52,709 nt of DNA from Faeciplasma avium (GTDB lineage Bacteria; Bacillota; Clostridia; Oscillospirales; Ruminococcaceae): contig DVOL01000005.1 of NCBI GenBank assembly GCA_018713505.1, forward strand, positions 1 to 52,709, in the 5' to 3' direction. Below, piece by piece: positions 16,801 through 24,190 of this stretch. Numbering within the stretch: position 1 is the first letter of the stretch; every line of letters starts with the position of its first letter. A model generated the notes under the pieces. It was not told the DNA's origin. It made no database searches and saw only the letters and a list, made by a program, of their open reading frames with translations. The translations under genes were made by a program, and so were the position numbers.

Positions 16801-16843
16801 AGGGGACTGTCGTTCTTAAAGGAGGGCAGTCCTCTTTTATTTT
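16801..16843 (+). terminator. Terminator of the small ORF transcript
   Basis: AGGGGACTG / CAGTCCTCT stem (9 bp, one G-T pair) followed by TTTTATTTTAT. Confidence 0.75.
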
Positions 16844-16863
16844 ATAAAACTCACTGAAAATAG

Positions 16864-16892
16864 TGGAAATCTGATTTAAATTATGCTATAAT
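16864..16892 (+). promoter_or_regulatory. Promoter of the hydrolase-MurF-Ddl operon
   Basis: TGGAAA-N17-TATAAT with an extended TGC before the -10 (16887-16892). The weak -35 is balanced by the extended -10. Confidence 0.7.
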
Positions 16893-16943
16893 AAATGCCG
16901 TGCCTTGAAGCAGGACATTTTATCATCCGGGAGCTGTTTTTAG

Positions 16944-17714
16944 ATGACTACAACCGTTAGCGGGATAAGTATAGAATACGAAATAAAGGGGGAGGGACCC
17001 TGCGTGCTGTTTCTTCACGGCTGGGGAAGCAGCTACAGGCTGTTTGAGGGGCTTATTGCTGCCGTCTCGAAAAAATATACGGCTCTTGCCTTAGACCTCC
17101 CCGGCTTCGGCGGAAGCGGCGAGCCGCCGGTCCCCTGGAGCGTCGACGATTACTGCAGGTTTGTTTGCGAGTTTCTTTTAAGCCTCGGGCTTTCCCCCGA
17201 GGTCCTTATAGGCCATAGCTTCGGCGGCAGGCTGATGATAAAGCTTCTTGCAGACAATTCTCTTGCAGGCGTTAAGAAGGCGGTGTTTATAGACTCCGCC
17301 GGGATAAAGCCAAAGCCGTCTCTTAAAAGCAGGGCAAGGCTCGCAGTCTATAAGGCGGGGAAGGCTGTTTTGGGGCTTCCTCCGATTAAGGCCTTGTTTC
17401 CCGACGCTCTTGAGAGGCTTAGAAGAAGCCGAGGCTCCGAGGATTACAAAAACGCCTCCCCTGTCATGAGGGGGACGCTTGTAAAGGCAGTCAACGAGGA
17501 TTTAAAGGGGCTTTTGCCTAAGATAGGCGTTCCCTCGCTTCTTATATGGGGGACGCTTGACACAGCCACCCCGATATCCGACGGCGAGCTTTTTGAAAGT
17601 CTCATGCCCGACGCTGGGCTTGTCAGAGTGGAAAACGGCTCTCACTACTCGTTTCTTGACAATCCTGTGCTCTGCACAAGGGCGATATCCTCATTTCTTT
17701 CAATACCGTATTAA
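16944..17714 (+). CDS. Alpha/beta-fold hydrolase
   Basis: A 256-residue cytoplasmic alpha/beta hydrolase. Seen: oxyanion-hole HGWGSS (25-30), DLPGFGGSG, nucleophile elbow GHSFGG (Ser near 92), acidic IWGTLDTATP, and the catalytic His in NGSHYSFLD near 233. No signal peptide. It opens a plus-strand operon with a membrane-bound MurF-like ligase and a Ddl-like ligase. That context suggests a role in peptidoglycan precursor handling, for instance cleaving an ester or amide of a precursor, but this is inference; the fold alone does not give the substrate. Confidence 0.85.
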   Translation: MTTTVSGISIEYEIKGEGPCVLFLHGWGSSYRLFEGLIAAVSKKYTALALDLPGFGGSGEPPVPWSVDDYCRFVCEFLLSLGLSPEVLIGHSFGGRLMIKLLADNSLAGVKKAVFIDSAGIKPKPSLKSRARLAVYKAGKAVLGLPPIKALFPDALERLRRSRGSEDYKNASPVMRGTLVKAVNEDLKGLLPKIGVPSLLIWGTLDTATPISDGELFESLMPDAGLVRVENGSHYSFLDNPVLCTRAISSFLSIPY

Positions 17715-17730
17715 AATCTCGCCGGGACGG

Positions 17731-17784
17731 GGCTAAGCAGCCAAGCAGACCTTTGGCTAAGCAGCCAAGCAGACCCTTGGCTGC
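17731..17784 (+). repeat. Two tandem 24-bp-period repeats forming a hairpin
   Basis: GGCTAAGCAGCCAAGCAGACC occurs at 17731-17751 and 17755-17775. The second copy with flanking bases gives a perfect 9-bp stem GCAGCCAAG / CTTGGCTGC (17761-17784). No T-run follows, so it is a transcript hairpin between two operon genes. Confidence 0.8.
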
Positions 17785-17819
17785 GTATCCCTCCGATTTT
17801 AAGCTAAGGAGACCTTTTT

Positions 17820-19391
17820 ATGCTGTATATATCCCTTGCGATACTGATTTTAAGCCTTATATCGGCTCTTTGCCTCTCGGGAAGGCATTACATCCATATG
17901 TTCCAGCTTAATTCCTACAAGCCGGGAGTCCAGCTTGAATGGATAAGGAAAAACTCAAGGAAGCATTTTATAATCGCCGCAGTTTCGGCTGTGCCCTCAG
18001 CGTTTGGCTTTTTTGGGCTTAGGGACGCTTTCTCGCCCCTTCCTGTTTTTCTGACGGCGGCAGCGCTCGTTATCTACTCGGCGGCGTTTTTCTCAAAGGG
18101 GGAGAACAAGGTCCCGCTTAAATACACTATGAGGGTAAAAAGGCTCATTTTAAGCTGTGCGCTGCTCACGGCGGCGGCAGGGGCTGCCTGCTGGCTTCTT
18201 TACTCCAAGGGGCTGTTTTGGAATTTTGCCGGGCTGTACCTTCTTCTGTTTCCGTATATGATACTTCTTGCAAACCTAATAAACCGTCCTGCGGAGCTTC
18301 TTATAAGCAGGCATTACATCAAGGACGCCGCAAGGCTGATAAGGGAATGTCCCGGGCTTTTGGTGATAGGAATAACCGGGAGCTTCGGCAAAACCAGCGT
18401 CAAATACTTCCTTGAAAAGCTTTTGTCGGTGAGGTATAATGTCCTAAAGACCCCCGGCAATATAAACACCACCCTCGGAGTGGTGAGAGTGATAAGGGAG
18501 CAGCTAAAGCCCACGCATGAAATATTCCTTTGCGAGATGGGAGCTAGAAATCCCGGGGACATCAGGGAGATATGCGAGCTTGTAAGCCCGAGGATGGGTG
18601 TTATAACCTCGGTGGGACCTATGCATCTTGAGAGCTTCGGGACGCTTGAAAGAATAGTCGCCACCAAGTTCGAGCTTGCCGATTCCCTCCCTCAGGACGG
18701 CGGTCTGTATCTGAATATGGACAGCGAGCCTGTTGCAAAAAACGCCGGCTCAAGAGGCTATATCTCCTACGGAATAGACGACAGGTCCGGCTACTATGCG
18801 GACGATATAACCGTGGGAAGGGACGGCTCCGAGTTTACCGCACATTCGCCCTCCGGGGAGTCTGAGAGGTACAAAACCGCTCTGATAGGACGGCACAATG
18901 TCTTGAATCTGATGGGTGCGATAGCCGTAGCCAACAGCCTTGGGATTCCATTAAGGGAGCTTAGGGCGCCCATAAGAAGGCTTGAGAGCGTTCCGCACCG
19001 TCTCCAGCTTATAAACAAGGGGGACTACAGCATAATCGACGACGCCTACAACTCCAACCCCTCTGGCGCAAGGGCGGCGCTTGAGGCGCTCTCAATGGCC
19101 GAGGGCATGAAGATACTGGTGACCCCCGGCATGGTGGAGCTTGGCGGAAGCGAGTATGAGCTTAACAAGGAGCTTGGCGCTCAGGCGGCAGGAGTCTGCG
19201 ACTTTGTTGCGCTCGTCGGAGCTAAAAGGACGGCTCCTATCAGGGGAGGGCTTATCGAGTCCGGCTTCCCGAGCGATAGGATATATGTGGCGTCGACCCT
19301 GGGTGAGGCGATGGAGGCGGTCCGTAAGGTCGACAGCGGCGGCAGAAGAAAGACGATACTTCTTGAAAACGACCTTCCCGACAACTATTAG
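17820..19391 (+). CDS. Membrane-anchored MurF-like Mur ligase
   Basis: 523 residues. About five hydrophobic segments lie in residues 1-165, then a Mur ligase: P-loop GITGSFGKTS (about 183-192), NINTTLGVVR, EMGARNPGDI, SVGPMHLESFG, the C-terminal DDAYNSNPSGARAAL and TPGMVELG. The motifs are those of MurF, which joins D-Ala-D-Ala to UDP-MurNAc-tripeptide; ordinary MurF is soluble and about 450 residues, so the membrane anchor is unusual. It may act at the membrane on lipid-linked or otherwise modified precursors. The ATG has AAGGAG eight bases upstream. It is followed after 43 bp by a Ddl-like gene, which would make its dipeptide substrate. Confidence 0.85.
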   Translation: MLYISLAILILSLISALCLSGRHYIHMFQLNSYKPGVQLEWIRKNSRKHFIIAAVSAVPSAFGFFGLRDAFSPLPVFLTAAALVIYSAAFFSKGENKVPLKYTMRVKRLILSCALLTAAAGAACWLLYSKGLFWNFAGLYLLLFPYMILLANLINRPAELLISRHYIKDAARLIRECPGLLVIGITGSFGKTSVKYFLEKLLSVRYNVLKTPGNINTTLGVVRVIREQLKPTHEIFLCEMGARNPGDIREICELVSPRMGVITSVGPMHLESFGTLERIVATKFELADSLPQDGGLYLNMDSEPVAKNAGSRGYISYGIDDRSGYYADDITVGRDGSEFTAHSPSGESERYKTALIGRHNVLNLMGAIAVANSLGIPLRELRAPIRRLESVPHRLQLINKGDYSIIDDAYNSNPSGARAALEALSMAEGMKILVTPGMVELGGSEYELNKELGAQAAGVCDFVALVGAKRTAPIRGGLIESGFPSDRIYVASTLGEAMEAVRKVDSGGRRKTILLENDLPDNY

Positions 19392-19434
19392 TAAAATATG
19401 ACTGAGGGTAATCCAGTCTGAAAGGATGAGCTTT

Positions 19435-20622
19435 ATGAAGATAAGGGTTTGCGTACTGTTCGGCGGCAGGAGCGTCGAGCATGAAATTTCGGTAATATCC
19501 GGGCTTCAGGCATACAACAGCCTCGACAGGCAAAAATACGAGGTCACCGCCGTGTATATCTCAAAGAGCGGGACGATGTACTGCGGCGAGAGAATAAGCG
19601 ACATCGGGGCGTATAAGGACATAGACGGGCTTCTCAGGGACAGCTATCCCGTCGCCATGGCCAGGGACGGCGACGGCGTCAAGCTTTTAAGGCTGGAGCC
19701 GGGACTGTTTAAAAAGCCCCTTATAGGGTATATAGATGTCGTTTTGCCTGTGGTGCACGGCACCAATGTCGAGGACGGCACGGCGGCAGGCTATCTTAAT
19801 ATGCTGGGAGCTGCCTATGCCGGCTGCGATATTCTTTCCTCCTCGGTGGGAATGGATAAGTATGCCACAAAGCTGATTCTCAGGGAGAGCGGAATCCCCG
19901 TGCTCGACTGCAGGGTCTACACCGTCAGGGAGTATGACGCAAATCCAATGTCGGTCACCGCCTCGGTGGAATCTGAGCTTTCCTATCCCGTGATAGTAAA
20001 GCCTGTAAATCTCGGCTCAAGCGTCGGGATATCGGTAGCCAGGGACAAGGAGGAGCTTGTAAGCGCTCTTGAGGAGGCGTTCAGGTACTCAAGGAGGGTG
20101 CTTGTCGAAAGGGCGATATCCAGCCTCACCGAGATTAACTGCTCGGTGCTGGGAGACTACGACTCCTGCGAGACCTCCCTGCTTGAAAGACCTGTCAGCA
20201 CCGAGGAGATTCTTAGCTACAGCGATAAGTACATAGCCGGCTCGAAAGGCTCTAAGGGCATGGCAAGCACAAAGAGGGTCATCCCGGCGGACATCTCCCT
20301 TGAGACCACCAGAGCGATTGAGGAGCTTGCAAAAAAGGCGTTTACGGCTCTTGGCTGCTGCGGAGTCGCCAGGCTGGATTTCATGATAGACAACTCCTCC
20401 GGCAGTATATATCTGAACGAGATAAACACCATTCCGGGGTCGCTGTCATTTTACCTCTGGGAGCCTAAGGGCGTGAGCTACAGCGAGCTTTTAGACAGGC
20501 TGATCTCGCTCGCCCTGAAGCGCAGAAGGGACGATTCCTCGATTACCTATACCTTTGACACGAATGTTTTGTCAAATGTCTCGCTGCAGGGGGCAAAGGG
20601 CGCAAAGCTGGGAGGAAAATAA
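19435..20622 (+). CDS. D-Ala-D-Ala ligase family protein (ATP-grasp)
   Basis: 395 residues. Seen: N-terminal VLFGGRSVEHEISV, the acidic LPVVHGTNVEDG, ATP-grasp VNLGSSVGISVA, the omega-loop region with SDKYIAGSKGSKGMASTKR, RLDFMID, and NEINTIPGSLSFYLWEP. The Tyr in the DKY of the omega loop is as in D-Ala-D-Ala enzymes rather than VanA-type lactate ligases, but the loop's length and GMAS run differ from standard Ddl, so D-Ala-D-Ser or another D-dipeptide remains possible. I start it at ATG 19435 (AAAGGA eight bases upstream) rather than 19426. No VanX or VanT-like gene is present, so resistance is not claimed. Confidence 0.85.
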   Translation: MKIRVCVLFGGRSVEHEISVISGLQAYNSLDRQKYEVTAVYISKSGTMYCGERISDIGAYKDIDGLLRDSYPVAMARDGDGVKLLRLEPGLFKKPLIGYIDVVLPVVHGTNVEDGTAAGYLNMLGAAYAGCDILSSSVGMDKYATKLILRESGIPVLDCRVYTVREYDANPMSVTASVESELSYPVIVKPVNLGSSVGISVARDKEELVSALEEAFRYSRRVLVERAISSLTEINCSVLGDYDSCETSLLERPVSTEEILSYSDKYIAGSKGSKGMASTKRVIPADISLETTRAIEELAKKAFTALGCCGVARLDFMIDNSSGSIYLNEINTIPGSLSFYLWEPKGVSYSELLDRLISLALKRRRDDSSITYTFDTNVLSNVSLQGAKGAKLGGK

Positions 20623-20646
20623 GCCTAGCCTGCCGGCAAAGTAAAA

Positions 20647-20672
20647 AAGCAGTCATCGTTTGATGGCTGCTT
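20647..20672. terminator. Bidirectional terminator between ddl-like gene and lipoprotein
   Basis: AAGCAGTCATC / GATGGCTGCTT (11 bp, one G-T pair, 4-nt loop), followed by TCGCTTTT on plus and TTTTTT on minus. Confidence 0.85.
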
Positions 20673-20706
20673 TCGCTTTTATATTCTCCCCCGACGCCGG
20701 GGAGCA

Positions 20707-21336
20707 TCAGTCGTAGTTAACCACGCTCTGCTCGGTGATGTTGCCCTCCTCGTCCCTTTCGATTATAGAGGTGCTGACAAGCTTGGCGGAGTCTCCCTCG
20801 CCGACATACCTGTCCTCCCGTACCGACTTGTCCTTCCCGTTGTCATAAAAGGTCTTGACTCCCTTGCTGGTGGAGACCTCGCCTGTGTCCGGGTCGACGG
20901 TGGTGTTCTCCCAGGAATCCTCTATCAAAACGCTCTGCTCGTTGTAGCTCTGGGTGGTGTAGCTGATATACAGGTCCGTGCCGTCGTCTGAGGTTATCCT
21001 CTGGAAGGAGATTAGCTTCTCGGTGTAGAATATCCCGATTATCGCCATGTACTGCTTGGGACGCTGCTCCTGGTCGTATATTACCGTCATCGTGCCGACA
21101 AGGCTGGTTTTTTCGGGGTCCTCGAAGATGTAATAATTCTCCTCGACGGTAAGCTCGCCGTCTGTCACATCGTTTGCAAGCTTTATATAGTAGCCGTCGA
21201 GCCTGAGCTCGTCGTAAAGATTCTTAGACGCCTTGCTCCCGCAGCCGAAAAGGCTAAAAAGGGTCAGCAGGGCGCAGGACGCCGCCAGCACACGCCTAAG
21301 CAGGCTTATTATATTCATTCCTTTAGATTTTGACAT
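20707..21336 (-). CDS. Predicted lipoprotein, unknown
   Basis: 209 residues with a lipoprotein signal: Arg-rich start, hydrophobic VLAASCALLTLF, then lipobox LFGC with Cys32. The mature part is acidic and beta-rich (YYIKLANDVTDGELTVEENYYIFED, repeated Asp/Glu/Tyr/Ser stretches), lacking a recognised domain. It is presumably anchored to the outer face of the membrane. The start at 21336 has GGAGA six bases upstream; the longer frame to 21405 would overlap the RNase P RNA and is rejected. I see no promoter between it and rnpB, so read-through from rnpB may supply it. Confidence 0.75.
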   Translation of the reverse strand: MSKSKGMNIISLLRRVLAASCALLTLFSLFGCGSKASKNLYDELRLDGYYIKLANDVTDGELTVEENYYIFEDPEKTSLVGTMTVIYDQEQRPKQYMAIIGIFYTEKLISFQRITSDDGTDLYISYTTQSYNEQSVLIEDSWENTTVDPDTGEVSTSKGVKTFYDNGKDKSVREDRYVGEGDSAKLVSTSIIERDEEGNITEQSVVNYD

Positions 21337-21363
21337 AGAAAGTCTCCGTTCGGTGAGTATTAT

Positions 21364-21387
21364 CGGCAGAGGATAGCTCCTCCGCCG
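21364..21387 (-). other. Stable hairpin between rnpB and the lipoprotein gene
   Basis: CGGCAGAGGA / TCCTCCGCCG, 10 bp with a 4-nt loop. No T-run follows on the minus strand, so it probably marks a processing site or weak barrier rather than a strong terminator. Confidence 0.5.
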
Positions 21388-21390
21388 AAC

Positions 21391-21739
21391 AAGCCATGCG
21401 ACCAAGCCTGTAAGCCGAGTTCTGTCGAGTGCGGTAATCTATCTAATTCCTGCGTCGCCGCAGGACTCAAGCCACCTATAACAGCATATCCGCCGAGCAG
21501 GCGTTGATATGCCGAACCAAACGGTGTTGCATCGGATAGGGTTTACATGACGGAGCAGTCTCCTGCCCCTCGGTGAGCTCTTACCTCGCCTTTCCATCCT
21601 TACCGCCCCTAAGGACGGCGGTTTATTTCTGTTGCACTTTCCCTAAGGTCGCCCTCGGCTGATGTTATCAGCTATCCCGCTCTGTGATGCTCGGACTTTC
21701 CTCATCCGCCGAATAACGGCGTCCGCTACCGCACAGCTT
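21391..21739 (-). ncRNA. rnpB: RNase P RNA, bacterial type A
   Basis: The catalytic RNA of RNase P, which matures the 5' ends of tRNAs. On the minus strand I see the conserved GAGGAAAGTCCGAGC and CACAGAGCGG, GGGAAAGTGCAACAGAAA, GGTAAGAGCTCACCG, TAAACCC, GGTGGCTTGAG and the 3' GACAGAACTCGGCTTA. The ends are set by helix P1, AAGCTGTGCG pairing with CGCATGGCTT (10 bp). Length is about 349 nt. Exact 5' and 3' ends may differ by a few bases. Confidence 0.95.
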
Positions 21740-21755
21740 ACTCGCAAGCTAATAC

Positions 21756-21784
21756 ATTTTACACTATTGACGGCGGCGTGTCAA
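21756..21784 (-). promoter_or_regulatory. rnpB promoter
   Basis: Minus strand TTGACA-N17-TAAAAT (-35 at 21779-21784, -10 at 21756-21761), with a start expected about 10 bases before helix P1. Confidence 0.85.
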
Positions 21785-21888
21785 CAGTAAAATCGACTTT
21801 TGAGGTCTCTAAGGTGATTTTAAACAAAAATATGCAGATAATATTATTTATTTTCTCAGGGAAAATATACGCCGTTTCAAAAAAGCTA

Positions 21889-21917
21889 TTGACAATTTTC
21901 GGGGGAGGTAATATAAT
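21889..21917 (+). promoter_or_regulatory. Perfect consensus promoter of the marR-ABC operon
   Basis: TTGACA (21889-21894), 17-nt spacer, TATAAT (21912-21917). It matches all 12 consensus bases. Confidence 0.85.
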
Positions 21918-21936
21918 TAACATGTTAATTGTTAAC
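21917..21936. promoter_or_regulatory. MarR operator candidate overlapping the -10 box
   Basis: TTAACATGTTAA (perfect palindrome, 21917-21928) followed by an overlapping GTTAA-ttg-TTAAC, giving three TTAAC-type half sites. Binding would block a perfect-consensus promoter. Confidence 0.7.
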
Positions 21937-21964
21937 TGCTAAATCATTATTAGGAGTGGTGAGC

Positions 21965-22438
21965 TTGAACAATCTGGATAAGGACTATAAGGATAGATGC
22001 CGCAGGGGTATGCATATTTTCATGAAGTGCAACCGCCTTCACCGAGCGCTTGTCGAGTCGAGCGTAAAGGAGCTTGAGCTTCACAGGAGCCAGCACTCGA
22101 TGCTGCTGGCTATAAACTTTGCGGACGATATATCTCAAAAGGAGCTGTCTAAGAAGATGGAGATATCTCCGGCTGCCGTCACGGTGACGCTGAAAAGGCT
22201 GGAGGCTCAGGGCTACATTCAGAGGCAGCAGCGTGAGGACGACACCAGGATGAACAGCATCTATGTGACGGACAAGGGCAGGGATATAATCGAGAGGACC
22301 GGCGAGATATTCGACGCCGCCGACCAGCGGGCGTTCAAGGATTTCTCGGTCAAGGAGCTTGACCAGTTTATAGGCTATCTTCAAAGGATATCCTACAACC
22401 TTAAATCCGTCGGAAGCTATTTAAATAGGGAGGAATAA
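21965..22438 (+). CDS. MarR-family repressor of the ABC exporter operon
   Basis: 157 residues. Helix-turn-helix ISQKELSKKMEISPAAVTVTLKRL and wing QQREDDTRMNSIYVTDKG are typical of MarR. The N- and C-terminal helices would form the dimer. I prefer TTG at 21965 (AGGAG at 8 bases); GTG at 21959 sits only two bases from the ribosome site. It is first in the operon with two ABC half-transporters 3 bp and then 3 bp behind, the classic layout for drug-responsive self-repression. Confidence 0.9.
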   Translation: MNNLDKDYKDRCRRGMHIFMKCNRLHRALVESSVKELELHRSQHSMLLAINFADDISQKELSKKMEISPAAVTVTLKRLEAQGYIQRQQREDDTRMNSIYVTDKGRDIIERTGEIFDAADQRAFKDFSVKELDQFIGYLQRISYNLKSVGSYLNREE

Positions 22439-22441
22439 ATC

Positions 22442-24187
22442 TTGAGCTGGTATAAGTACATAAAGCCGTATCTGTTTTACTTCATAATCACCCCGATATG
22501 CATGCTTGTCGAGGTGGCGGGGGAGATAATAATGCCAACCCTCTTGGGTCAGGTGATAGATTCACAGGCAAACGGCACCCTCGATGTCAGGCAGAGCCTT
22601 CTTGTCATGGGAGGGATAATTCTCTGTGCGATTTTAATGATGGCAGGAGGAGTCGGAGGCTCCTACTTCGGAGCAAAGGCGTCTGTAAACTTCGCCGCCG
22701 ATTTAAGGCAGGATGTATTCGAGAAGGTGCAGGGCTTTTCCTTTGCAAATATCGACAAGTTTTCCACCGGCTCGCTGGTGACAAGGCTTACAAACGACAT
22801 CACCCAGATGCAGAACTTTGTCAACATGCTTTTGAGGATGGCGTTCAGGGCGCCGGGAATGCTCATTATGGCGCTGTTTATGACTATAAGGCTGCAGCCT
22901 AAGCTTTCGGTTGTATTTGCGGTCACGATACCTCTGCTTCTTATCTGCGTCGGCTCGATTATAGTAAGAGGCTTTTCCAGGTTCGGCACCGTCCAGAAAA
23001 AGCTGGACAGCTTAAACTCCGTGGTTCAGGAGAATGTCACCAATGTAAGAGTCGTCAAGAGCTTCGTCAGGGAGAAAAAGGAGATAAGCAAGTTTAAAAA
23101 GGCTAACGGCGACTTCAAGGAAGCCAGCATGAGCGCCATGAACATCATGATTTTCATGTCTCCCGTCACCACGCTGATAATGAACATAACCATCCTTCTT
23201 ATAATCTATCTTGGCTCTTCAATGGTGCTTGACGGTCTTTCCGGCGAGATAGGAATGGGCATAGGAGACCTATCAAAGTTTGTGTCCTATGCAAACCAGA
23301 TTCTTTTCTCCCTGATGATGGTGTCAATGCTTCTTATGATGTCCTCAAGGGCGTTAGCGTCCGCAAGGCGTGTCAAGGAGCTTTTGGAGGAGGAGCCGGA
23401 CATTAAGGACCTTCCCGACGCCGACCCCGGGCTGAGCGTTAAAAACGGCGAGGTAGAGTTTAGGAATGTCAGCTTCAGGTACTACAAAGGCTCGGACGAG
23501 AAGGTGCTTGACGATATCAGCCTTAAAATACCCGCCAGGTCGGTGGTCGGCATAATAGGCTCCACCGGCTGCGGAAAGACCACCCTTGTCTCGATGATAT
23601 CAAGGCTTTACGACCCCGACGAGGGCGAGGTGCTTGTCGACGGCAGGGATGTAAAGGACTACACCATCTATAACCTCAGAGAGGGAATAGGAATGGTGCT
23701 TCAAAACAACACCCTGTTTTCTGGAACAATAGAGGAAAACCTCCGCTGGGGAGACGAAAACGCCACGATGGAGGAGATAAAGGCTGCCGCACACAGCGCA
23801 CAGGCCGATAAGTTTGTTTCAAGCTTTAAGGACGGCTACAGCACCGAGCTTGACCAGGGAGGAACCAATGTTTCGGGAGGTCAGAAGCAGCGTCTGTGCA
23901 TAGCGAGGGCGCTTTTGAAGCGTCCCAAGGTCCTGATTCTTGACGACTCCACCAGCGCAGTCGACACGGCGACCGAGGCTCAGATAAGGTCTGCCTTTAA
24001 AAACGAGCTTTCCGACTCGACAAAGATAATAATAGCGCAGAGGATATCCTCGATAATAGATTCTGACATGATAGTGGTAATGAACGAGGGCAGGATTTCC
24101 GGGGTAGGCACCCACGACGAGCTTCTAAAGAGCAACCAGGCCTATCAGGAGATTTACTACTCCCAGAACGAAAGGAAGGGGGCGTAG
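22442..24187 (+). CDS. ABC exporter half, degenerate-site subunit
   Basis: 581 residues: six-helix membrane domain (about 10-300), then the ATPase domain. Walker A GSTGCGKTT (about 373-381), signature VSGGQKQRL (about 477) and Walker B LILDDSTSAVD, in which Asp replaces the catalytic Glu. That is the mark of the non-catalytic site of heterodimeric exporters like BmrC/LmrC/TM287. With the next protein, whose Walker B Glu is intact, it would form one active ATP site using this subunit's good signature. It starts at TTG 22442 behind GGAGG. The substrate is unknown; drug or lipid export is usual for the family. Confidence 0.93.
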   Translation: MSWYKYIKPYLFYFIITPICMLVEVAGEIIMPTLLGQVIDSQANGTLDVRQSLLVMGGIILCAILMMAGGVGGSYFGAKASVNFAADLRQDVFEKVQGFSFANIDKFSTGSLVTRLTNDITQMQNFVNMLLRMAFRAPGMLIMALFMTIRLQPKLSVVFAVTIPLLLICVGSIIVRGFSRFGTVQKKLDSLNSVVQENVTNVRVVKSFVREKKEISKFKKANGDFKEASMSAMNIMIFMSPVTTLIMNITILLIIYLGSSMVLDGLSGEIGMGIGDLSKFVSYANQILFSLMMVSMLLMMSSRALASARRVKELLEEEPDIKDLPDADPGLSVKNGEVEFRNVSFRYYKGSDEKVLDDISLKIPARSVVGIIGSTGCGKTTLVSMISRLYDPDEGEVLVDGRDVKDYTIYNLREGIGMVLQNNTLFSGTIEENLRWGDENATMEEIKAAAHSAQADKFVSSFKDGYSTELDQGGTNVSGGQKQRLCIARALLKRPKVLILDDSTSAVDTATEAQIRSAFKNELSDSTKIIIAQRISSIIDSDMIVVMNEGRISGVGTHDELLKSNQAYQEIYYSQNERKGA

Positions 24188-24190
24188 GCT

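Noticed and set aside
19435..20622. Vancomycin-resistance ligase
   Set aside because: Omega loop has the DKY Tyr of D-Ala ligases; no VanX, VanY, VanT or VanRS-like genes are present.
21337..21405. N-terminal extension of the lipoprotein
   Set aside because: It would overlap helix P1 of rnpB and would bury the lipoprotein signal; ATG 21336 has its own ribosome site.
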